From an uncultured Saprospiraceae bacterium (GTDB lineage Bacteria; Bacteroidota; Bacteroidia; Chitinophagales; Saprospiraceae), in NCBI GenBank assembly GCA_934699305.1, contig CAKUWM010000175.1:1-6215 (forward strand): a DNA stretch of 6,215 bases. Reading direction: 5' to 3'. This document shows, one piece after another, positions 1 to 5,048 of this stretch (the stretch's first letter is position 1; every line of letters begins with the position of its first letter). The notes under the pieces are model-generated. The model was not told where the DNA came from. It was given only the letters and a program-made list of their open reading frames with translations, and made no database searches. Made by a program: the position numbers and the translations under genes.

Positions 1-279
1 TATAGCAAAATAGTAACTGCAATAGTTGGCAATAATCAAATCAATTGGAGCTTATATCCTAATCCTGTAAAAGATATATTAGAAATAGAATTGCCAGAGA
101 GTATTTTAAAAAGTGGGCAATTGGAAATATTTAATCTCAATGGAAAGAAATTCTTTTCTAAATCGATCAATGGAAATACGAAAGAGTTAATCAATGTCTC
201 CCAATTTGATACAGGGTGCTATATAATCCGTATTAATGGGAGTAATGCTTTGTTTGTAAAGAAGTTTTTAAAACTTTAG
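1..279 (+). CDS. T9SS C-terminal sorting domain of a secreted protein (3' end only)
   Basis: The reading frame is open from the first base of the window to the TAG at 277-279, so this is the last 92 residues of a longer gene whose start and functional domains lie outside. The visible part matches a type A sorting domain of the type IX (Por) secretion system. It has a YPNPVKD motif at visible residues 19-25, then LEIFNLNGK, then a TGCYIIRI strand, and ends in FVKKFLKL with basic and aromatic residues. In this family the domain carries the protein across the outer membrane and is then removed, releasing the cargo or anchoring it to the cell surface. A TTG at position 91 could be mistaken for a start but lies inside the domain. 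What the cargo does cannot be seen. The gene converges on iscA, 51 bases away. Confidence 0.88.
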   Translation, partial: YSKIVTAIVGNNQINWSLYPNPVKDILEIELPESILKSGQLEIFNLNGKKFFSKSINGNTKELINVSQFDTGCYIIRINGSNALFVKKFLKL

Positions 280-305
280 TCCGGGAGGAATTTTAGGGTA
301 AGAAA

Positions 306-334
306 ATAAGAAAGAATAACCTCGCCTTTCTTAT
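306..334 (-). terminator. Candidate intrinsic terminator of iscA
   Basis: A perfect 9-bp inverted repeat pairs 306-314 with 326-334 around an 11-base loop. On the minus strand the stem begins at the iscA stop codon (331-333), and the descending arm runs into a T-rich tail (TTATTTTCTT). The tail on the + strand is not T-rich, so it fits iscA better than the convergent T9SS cargo gene. The stem is AT-rich, so its strength is uncertain. Confidence 0.45.
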
Positions 335-657
335 ACCGCAAAGCTTTCACCACAATTACATTCTCTTACTGCATTTGGATTTTCAAAGTAAAAGCCTTTG
401 CCTGACAAGCCTCCACTAAACTGTAAGGTTGTATTAAACAGATACAGGAAACTTTTTAAATCAGTGACAATCTTGATGCCGTTATCTTCAAAGATTTGAT
501 CTTGGGCTTGTTCTTCATTATCAAAATCCATCTTATATGAAAGCCCTGAACATCCTCCACTTATTACAGATACCCGTATAAAGTAATCCTCCGACATCCC
601 TTGTTTGGACTTTACTCGATTGATTTGCTCTTTAGCCGGATCTGAAACATACAACAT
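331..657 (-). CDS. iscA: A-type iron-sulfur cluster carrier, IscA/HesB family
   Basis: The 108-residue product is an A-type Fe-S carrier, which in this family receives clusters or iron and passes them to apo-proteins in the cytoplasm. The three cluster ligands are visible with IscA spacing: C36 in GGCSGLSY, and C100 and C102 in the C-terminal ECNCGESF motif. E. coli IscA is 107 residues with cysteines at 35, 99 and 101, so length and spacing agree closely. I chose the ATG at 655-657. An upstream in-frame TTG at 661-663 would add only two residues, and it is part of a TAnnTTTG promoter-like octamer. The gene follows iscS and iscU in the same direction but is separated from iscU by 86 bases holding a strong hairpin, so it may be transcribed partly or wholly on its own. 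SufA or ErpA would look similar. The isc context favours IscA. Confidence 0.92.
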   Translation of the reverse strand: MLYVSDPAKEQINRVKSKQGMSEDYFIRVSVISGGCSGLSYKMDFDNEEQAQDQIFEDNGIKIVTDLKSFLYLFNTTLQFSGGLSGKGFYFENPNAVRECNCGESFAV

Positions 658-660
658 GGT

Positions 661-668
661 CAAAATTA
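661..668 (-). promoter_or_regulatory. Candidate -7 promoter element of iscA, 3 bases before the ATG
   Basis: Read on the minus strand this is TAATTTTG, an exact match to the Bacteroidota -7 consensus TAnnTTTG, followed by ACC and the iscA ATG. With the usual spacing the transcript would begin at or next to the start codon. No convincing TTG -33 element is seen upstream, which lowers confidence. Confidence 0.4.
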
Positions 669-692
669 TTTAAATTTGAATAAAATGATTTT

Positions 693-735
693 GAATACAT
701 ACCATTTTATATAGTAGTTAAAATGGTATGTATTC
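693..735. repeat. Perfect 17-bp inverted repeat between iscU and iscA
   Basis: The arms are 693-709 (GAATACATACCATTTTA) and 719-735 (its exact reverse complement), around a 9-base loop at 710-718. The repeat begins 8 bases beyond the iscU stop codon. As RNA it would form a long, AT-rich hairpin on either strand. Neither strand shows a proper U-tract after the stem (the minus-strand continuation is AAAATCATTTTATTC), so it is not a textbook intrinsic terminator. It could end or protect the 3' end of the iscSU transcript, or be a dyad bound by a regulator ahead of the iscA promoter. The structure is certain and the role is not. Confidence 0.85.
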
Positions 736-743
736 TTAAATGA

Positions 744-1142
744 TTATGCCTCTGCCGGAATGGCATTCTTTGTCTTGTAATCGGCAATAGCGCTTTTTAT
801 GGCGTCTTCTGCCAAAACAGAACAGTGAATCTTGACAGGAGGTAAGGCTAATTCTTCTACAATGTCCATATTGTCAATGGCCATTGCTTCATCAACTGTC
901 TTTCCCTTTAGCCATTCTGTAGCCAAAGATGAAGATGCTATAGCAGAGCCGCAGCCAAAAGTCTTGAATTTGGCGTCTGCAATGATGCCTGTTGCTTCAT
1001 CAACTTCGATTTGAAGTCGCATAACATCGCCGCATTCAGGCGCTCCCACAAGCCCAGTACCTACGTTCTTTTTGTCTTTGTCGAGGGTCCCCACATTTCT
1101 TGGATGCTTGAAATGATCTAAAACTTTATCTGAATATGCCAT
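744..1142 (-). CDS. iscU: Iron-sulfur cluster assembly scaffold IscU
   Basis: The 132-residue product is the scaffold on which 2Fe-2S clusters are built in the cytoplasm, from sulfur delivered by IscS. All the hallmark residues of the IscU family are present: C37 and D39 in APECGDVM, C64 in FGCGSAIASSS, and H106-C107 in the LPPVKIHCSVLAEDAI segment. The N-terminus (YSDKVLDHFKHPRNVGTLD) and the overall length (E. coli IscU is 128) also fit. The LPPVK motif at residues 100-104 is the site that HscA, the dedicated Hsp70 chaperone, recognises in other bacteria. No hscA or hscB is seen nearby. The ATG at 1140-1142 starts 48 bases after the iscS stop, with no promoter-like octamer between them, so the two genes are probably co-transcribed. 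No Shine-Dalgarno sequence is visible, as is usual in Bacteroidota. Confidence 0.96.
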   Translation of the reverse strand: MAYSDKVLDHFKHPRNVGTLDKDKKNVGTGLVGAPECGDVMRLQIEVDEATGIIADAKFKTFGCGSAIASSSLATEWLKGKTVDEAMAIDNMDIVEELALPPVKIHCSVLAEDAIKSAIADYKTKNAIPAEA

Positions 1143-1190
1143 GATTGAAAATATTTTAAAGTGAAAATAGTAAGTAATTTGATTTTAATT

Positions 1191-2414
1191 TCAATGAGAA
1201 TTGTCCCAAACCATATTGTTCAGGTCAATACCTTCTTTGTACATTTCCCATATAGGGCTGAGGTCTCGCATATGCTTAACTCCTTCTGTCAAAGCATCTA
1301 CGGCGTAATCAATATCTTCCTGAGTCGTAAATCTTCCCAAGCTAAAACGAATGGAAGAGTGTGCTAAGTCATCGCCAAGCCCCAATGCTACAAGTACATA
1401 AGAAGGTTCTAATGAGGCTGATGTGCACGCTGAACCGGATGATACTGCTATTTCTTGATTAAATGTCATCATAAGGCCTTCTCCTTCAACGTGTTTGAAA
1501 GAAATGTTTGTTACATGTGGCATTCTGTGGTTCTGATCACCATTGACATATACTTCTTCCAAATTTGCAATTAGTCGGTTTTGTAGTTGGTCTCTTAAAT
1601 CGGATAGTCTCTTCGCATCCGCTTGCATCTCTTCTTTTGCAAGTTTAGCTGCTTTTCCGAATCCGACGATTCCGGGAACGTTAAGTGTACCGGACCTCAT
1701 GCCTCGTTCATGTCCGCCACCGTCCATTTGAGCTGTGACTTTAACTCGTGGATTTTTTCTACAAACATACAATGCTCCAACGCCTTTGGGGCCGTACATT
1801 TTATGACTTGAAAACGCCATTAGATGGACACCTACAGCTTTAGGATCAACATCGATTTTACCAACTGCCTGCGTTGCATCAGACATGAATAATACACCAT
1901 GTTTCTTACATATATCGCCTATTGCTTTCATATCCTGAATGACACCAGTTTCATTATTAGCCCACATAATGCTAACTAAGATAGTTTCTTTCTTGATAGC
2001 CTTATCCAAAGCATCCAAATCTATTCGACCGTCATTATGAACATCCAAATAGGTAATTTCACCACCCATTTTCTCTATCTTTTTACAACTGTCTAAAACG
2101 GCTTTGTGTTCAGTTTTTGTTGTAATGATGTGATTGCCTTTTGAATGATACATTTCAAAAACACCTTTTAATGCAAGGTTATCCGCTTCCGTGGCACCGG
2201 ATGTGAAAATGATCTCTTTGGGATCGACGTGGATTAAATCAGCTATTTGTTCACGAGCATAATCCACAGCTTCTTCAGCAACCCAGCCAAAAGGGTGATT
2301 GCGACTTGCCGGATTGCCCGGTTTTTCATAAAAATAAGGCAACATTGTATCAACAACTCTTGGATCAGTCGGTGTTGTTGCATTGTTGTCTAAATATATT
2401 AATCTTCTATTCAT
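1191..2414 (-). CDS. iscS: Cysteine desulfurase IscS
   Basis: The 407-residue product is a PLP-dependent cysteine desulfurase that converts cysteine to alanine and carries the released sulfur as a persulfide to IscU and other acceptors. It is a group I (IscS/NifS) enzyme very close to E. coli IscS (404 residues). The N-terminus reads YLDNNATTPTDPRV. H103 lies in KTEHKAVLD, D179 and Q182 in SDATQAVGK, and the PLP lysine K205 in SSHKMYGPKG. The mobile-loop catalytic cysteine is C330 in SSGSACTSASLEPSYVL. RFSLGRFTT and the C-terminal DLSPIWEMYKEGIDLN region, involved in IscU docking in the E. coli protein, are also kept. The gene starts at the ATG at 2412-2414 with no good alternative and leads the iscS-iscU-iscA block. 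No iscR regulator gene is next to it. The next gene is divergent. Confidence 0.97.
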   Translation of the reverse strand: MNRRLIYLDNNATTPTDPRVVDTMLPYFYEKPGNPASRNHPFGWVAEEAVDYAREQIADLIHVDPKEIIFTSGATEADNLALKGVFEMYHSKGNHIITTKTEHKAVLDSCKKIEKMGGEITYLDVHNDGRIDLDALDKAIKKETILVSIMWANNETGVIQDMKAIGDICKKHGVLFMSDATQAVGKIDVDPKAVGVHLMAFSSHKMYGPKGVGALYVCRKNPRVKVTAQMDGGGHERGMRSGTLNVPGIVGFGKAAKLAKEEMQADAKRLSDLRDQLQNRLIANLEEVYVNGDQNHRMPHVTNISFKHVEGEGLMMTFNQEIAVSSGSACTSASLEPSYVLVALGLGDDLAHSSIRFSLGRFTTQEDIDYAVDALTEGVKHMRDLSPIWEMYKEGIDLNNMVWDNSH

Positions 2415-2447
2415 CTCTTATTTTTAAATAATCTAAATAAATTGGTG

Positions 2448-2455
2448 CAAATATA
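2448..2455 (-). promoter_or_regulatory. Candidate -7 promoter element of the iscSU operon
   Basis: On the minus strand this reads TATATTTG, an exact match to the Bacteroidota TAnnTTTG element, 33 bases before the iscS ATG. That would give a leader of about 30 bases. A TTTTG lies upstream on the same strand, but about 24 bases away, slightly longer than the usual -33 to -7 spacing. The predicted start region faces the divergent mutA promoter. Confidence 0.5.
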
Positions 2456-2501
2456 ACCACAAAAATTGTATTATGTTTACAAAAGGTACAGTATTTGTTT
2501 C

Positions 2502-2509
2502 TACCTTTG
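2502..2509 (+). promoter_or_regulatory. Candidate -7 promoter element of the mutA-like gene
   Basis: The bases read TACCTTTG, an exact TAnnTTTG match, 13 bases before the ATG at 2523 and 19 before the ATG at 2529. A transcript starting a few bases downstream would exclude the TTG at 2466 as the start codon. The -33 region (GTTTAC at 2475-2480) is a poor match. Confidence 0.42.
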
Positions 2510-2522
2510 TTTTTATACGGGT

Positions 2523-3470
2523 ATGAATATGAGCGAAATAATAAAAGGTTTTCCTGAATATAAATATGCTGACTGGCAGGCTTCATTTTTGCAAGAGGTT
2601 GGTAATGAGTCTGTTAATAAGATGGTTTATGAGATTGATGGCATTGAATTTCAGCCCTTAGTGTCAGATGATATGCCTATTCCGAAGGGGTACTTACCTA
2701 AGAAAAATTCCAAAATATTCTTTGGTGAGTTTTTTGATTTAACGAGTGGAAATGTAAAAACTATCGATATTATTGAATCACTGAATAATGATTATGCTTC
2801 ACCTGTTTTTAAAGTTGATGAGAAAACCGAATTTAAATTATTTGATGGAATTCAACTCAGTGCCATCAATGCTTCTTTTTATGCACATAATAATTCGTTT
2901 TCGAAATGGTTAGAATTTCTTACAACGTACTATGGGCAGGAAAGAGAGCATATACGCCTTTTTAATGCTGATATATCGGATGGTTTGCCTGGAAGACATT
3001 GTTTGAATTATGATGCGAGTGAAGCAGTTATTCCATTTATTCGGAAGTTGAATATAGTTGCTCAAGAGATTGATATTCAAGACTTACAGATAAATTTTGC
3101 TTTCAGTGGACAGTTTGTGCAGGATGTGATTAAAGCTAGAGCCATAAAAATTGCTTGGTTTAATATGTTGGCTTCTTTAAATATGGTGTTGGTTCCGTTT
3201 CATTTGGAAGTTTATTTGGCTTCAATATCTACCTATCCGGATTCGGTTATTTCACATACGATGCAAATTGTGTCGGCAACAATGGCGCAGGCTGATTCGA
3301 TCATTTTTGATCACCATGTGGAAAGCAATGAAAGGAGAATATTGCGAAATGCTGGACATATTGCTTTGATAGAATCACAATTGGGCAAAGAAATTGACCC
3401 GATAGCAGGAAGTTATTTTATTGAATTTATTGCTTCTGAAATTGCAAAAAAGGCAATTGCAATGCATTGA
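2523..3470 (+). CDS. mutA: Shortened methylmalonyl-CoA mutase small subunit (MutA-like)
   Basis: The product is 315 residues from the ATG at 2523, or 313 from the in-frame ATG at 2529. It resembles the small, non-catalytic subunit of B12-dependent methylmalonyl-CoA mutase. That enzyme interconverts methylmalonyl-CoA and succinyl-CoA, with the large MutB subunit holding substrate and cobalamin. Family signals are an N-terminal W and a GIEFQPL segment, then the barrel regions INFAFSGQFVQDVIKARAIKIAWF, then SHTMQIVSATMAQADSIIFDHH, and finally NERRILRNAGHIALIESQLGKEIDPIAGSYFIEFIASEIAKKA. It ends soon after that last segment. From memory, small subunits in this phylum are about 450 residues or more, so parts of the middle, the C-terminal tail and any cobalamin domain are missing. 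No continuation is readable after the TGA. The frame is open back to a TTG at 2466, but that lies upstream of the candidate promoter. No mutB follows: the next gene is on the opposite strand. Function in a mutase complex is inferred. Confidence 0.75.
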   Translation: MNMSEIIKGFPEYKYADWQASFLQEVGNESVNKMVYEIDGIEFQPLVSDDMPIPKGYLPKKNSKIFFGEFFDLTSGNVKTIDIIESLNNDYASPVFKVDEKTEFKLFDGIQLSAINASFYAHNNSFSKWLEFLTTYYGQEREHIRLFNADISDGLPGRHCLNYDASEAVIPFIRKLNIVAQEIDIQDLQINFAFSGQFVQDVIKARAIKIAWFNMLASLNMVLVPFHLEVYLASISTYPDSVISHTMQIVSATMAQADSIIFDHHVESNERRILRNAGHIALIESQLGKEIDPIAGSYFIEFIASEIAKKAIAMH

Positions 3471-3544
3471 AAAACAAATACATAATTGTTTTAATTAAAG
3501 TATTAGTTTAATCAATAGCTTATCCGGGATACATGATTATACCT

Positions 3545-4768
3545 TTATTCCAGATATTTTTTAAGGATTAAAGTTGAATTGGTTCCCCCAAAGCCAAAAC
3601 TGTTGCTAAGTACAATGTTTAATTCTATATTCCTTGGATGCGTGATAATATCCAGCTTTTCTGAATGTTCATCTCCTTTTTTAAAATTTATATTGGGTGC
3701 CATAAAATTATGATTTAGCATTAAAACTGAATAAATTGTTTCACTTGCTCCTGCCATCCAACATTCGTGACCGGTCATTGATTTGGTTGAACTGACGGGG
3801 ACACCTTTGTATCCAAAGACTTCGGCTATGGCTTCCGCTTCGGCGATATCACCTGCCGGAGTGCTTGTAGCATGTGCATTGACATAATCTATATCTTTGG
3901 AATCCAATCCAGCCTGATCAAGCGCCATTTTCAAGGATCTCACTTGACCTTCTTTGCTTGAACCTGAGATGTGCTCACCATTTGAAGAGAACCCATAGCC
4001 AATGACTTCAGCCAAGATATTGGCTCCTCTTGCTATTGCACTATCGAGGGTCTCAAGAATAAGTGCAGCAGCGCCGCCTGCCGGAATAAGACCATCTCTA
4101 TCTTTGTCAAAAGGGCGAGAAGCCAAAGTGGGATGATCTTCTCTGACAGAGAATGTCCCCAATCCATCGAAGCTTGCAAATGCATATATATTTACTTCTT
4201 GAGCACCACCACATAATATCATTTGTTGTAGGCCTTGTTTGAGTAAAAGATATCCAATACCTATTGAGTGTGAGCCGCTCGCACATGCAGCGCTCAATGT
4301 GAAATTTACACCCTTTAGTGAGAATATTGTCGATAAATTCATATTAACAGTTGAATTCATGGACTGAAAAATAGCACCGGAACCCAAGAGGGTAGTGTCT
4401 TTTTTTTCTTTAACGAGATTGATGGAATCATAGACCGGCTTTACTGTACTGTCATTGCCAAAAATGATTCCACATTGGCGGTCTTGTATAATGTCTTCCG
4501 TTATTTTGGCTTGTTCAAAGGCTTCCAAAGCAGCTATATAAGCATACTCACCCTCCTCAGGTAGCATGATACGAGCTCTTCTGTCCAACATCCCTTTTAA
4601 TTCAGGCCTTGGAACCAAGCCAACCAAACCGGAGCGGTACCCAAAATCCTTCCTTTCCTGATCAAAAATAATACCGGAACGACCGGTTTTTAATGATTCC
4701 AAAACCGACTGTTGATTCAATCCAATGCATGAATATATTCCCATTCCGGTTATCACAACTCTATTCAT
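3545..4768 (-). CDS. Beta-ketoacyl-ACP synthase, FabB-like
   Basis: The 407-residue product is a condensing enzyme of the KAS I/II type, which extends an acyl chain by decarboxylative Claisen condensation with malonyl-ACP in the cytoplasm. The Cys-His-His set and the conserved lysine are all visible: C162 in SAACASGSHSIG, H299 in NAHATSTPAGD, K329 in SSTKSMTGH and H334 in TGHECWMAGA. E. coli FabB has the equivalents at 163, 298, 328 and 333. The start (RVVITGMGIYSCIG, then GRSGIIF) and the end (LSNSFGFGGTNSTLILKKY) also read like FabB rather than FabF. The stretch after H334 (ECWMAGASE) replaces the more usual small, Gly-rich sequence. No acyl carrier protein, ketoreductase or dehydratase gene is beside it. 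It could serve ordinary fatty acid synthesis, or be a lone relative of the synthases in flexirubin or aryl-polyene clusters. I cannot decide between these. Confidence 0.9.
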   Translation of the reverse strand: MNRVVITGMGIYSCIGLNQQSVLESLKTGRSGIIFDQERKDFGYRSGLVGLVPRPELKGMLDRRARIMLPEEGEYAYIAALEAFEQAKITEDIIQDRQCGIIFGNDSTVKPVYDSINLVKEKKDTTLLGSGAIFQSMNSTVNMNLSTIFSLKGVNFTLSAACASGSHSIGIGYLLLKQGLQQMILCGGAQEVNIYAFASFDGLGTFSVREDHPTLASRPFDKDRDGLIPAGGAAALILETLDSAIARGANILAEVIGYGFSSNGEHISGSSKEGQVRSLKMALDQAGLDSKDIDYVNAHATSTPAGDIAEAEAIAEVFGYKGVPVSSTKSMTGHECWMAGASETIYSVLMLNHNFMAPNINFKKGDEHSEKLDIITHPRNIELNIVLSNSFGFGGTNSTLILKKYLE

Positions 4769-4792
4769 ATCTTTCTATTTAATATAAGTAAG

Positions 4793-4821
4793 CAAATTTG
4801 AATGTTTCTAATTGTTTGCAA
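4793..4821 (-). promoter_or_regulatory. Candidate promoter of the beta-ketoacyl synthase gene
   Basis: On the minus strand a TTG (4819-4821) is followed after 18 bases by CAAATTTG (4793-4800), which matches 7 of 8 positions of TAnnTTTG when the two free positions are counted. The element is 24 bases before the ATG, leaving a leader of about 20 bases. The -33/-7 spacing suits Bacteroidota, but the first base of the -7 box is wrong. Confidence 0.35.
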
Positions 4822-4864
4822 TATTTAATTACCTTGATTTTATTAAATAATTTTTAAACCGAAT

Positions 4865-5026
4865 TCAACAGTAAAGGTTTTGAAAAACCGTATTGTGCTG
4901 ATTATTAGTCCGATACGGATGTGCAAATAACATCAATGGTTTCTTTAAATCATTGATTACGGTTCGTAATTCGATTCTGCATTTGTCTAATACGGAATGT
5001 GGGTTAAAAAAATTTGTTTTATGCAT
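4865..5026 (-). CDS. Possible small protein of 53 residues, unrecognised
   Basis: An ATG at 5024-5026 opens a frame that runs 53 codons to a TGA at 4865-4867 on the minus strand. It starts 22 bases after the stop of the exported-protein gene, in the same direction, so it could be co-transcribed with it. The ATG is preceded by CAAA, and A-rich sequence before the start is common in Bacteroidota. The product starts MHKTNFFNPHSVLDKC and ends VFQNLYC. It has two cysteines, is rich in Asn and His, and has no clear membrane segment or known motif. Against it: it contains no glycine and only one alanine, which is unusual for a real protein, and the same stretch holds several small inverted repeats. 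A frame this long can arise by chance. I would treat it as a weak candidate. Confidence 0.2.
   Translation of the reverse strand: MHKTNFFNPHSVLDKCRIELRTVINDLKKPLMLFAHPYRTNNQHNTVFQNLYC
4888..5001. repeat. Cluster of small inverted and direct repeats in the 4769-5048 gap
   Basis: This part of the gap holds a 6-bp inverted repeat CCGTAT/ATACGG (4888-4893 with 4913-4918), a 10-bp hairpin with a 4-base loop and one G-T pair (4933-4956), and a 6-bp stem with a 3-base loop, ATTACG-GTT-CGTAAT (4956-4970). It also holds an imperfect direct repeat (4905-4923 and 4982-5001, about 16 of 20 positions equal) sharing ATACGGA and ATGTG. None is followed by a clear T-tract. The only gene candidate in the gap is the weak ORF at 5026-4865. 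Confidence 0.45.
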
Positions 5027-5048
5027 TTTGAAAATATAAATAAGCCTT

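Noticed and set aside
282..288. GGGAGGA, a Shine-Dalgarno-like sequence after the T9SS cargo gene
   Set aside because: No start codon follows at a useful distance, and the neighbouring genes do not use Shine-Dalgarno sequences.
832..1014. Plus-strand ORF of 60 codons opposite iscU
   Set aside because: It is antisense to a highly conserved gene and its product has no recognisable features. It is a shadow frame.
1143..1190. Separate promoter for iscU in the 48-base iscS-iscU gap
   Set aside because: The best octamer (TATTTTCA on the minus strand) misses the final TG of TAnnTTTG. Co-transcription with iscS is simpler.
1161..1811. Plus-strand ORFs of 62-68 codons opposite iscS
   Set aside because: They lie antisense to iscS, whose catalytic motifs are intact throughout, and show no motifs of their own.
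2466..2522. Upstream extension of the mutA-like gene from the TTG at 2466
   Set aside because: The extra 19 residues (rich in Tyr, Cys and Phe) are not family-like and include the candidate promoter octamer at 2502-2509. ATG 2523 or 2529 is more likely.
3471..3492. Weak hairpin just after the mutA-like stop (AAAACAA with TTGTTTT, 8-base loop)
   Set aside because: The 7-bp stem has one G-C pair and no clear T-tract beyond its own arm. It is too weak to call a terminator.
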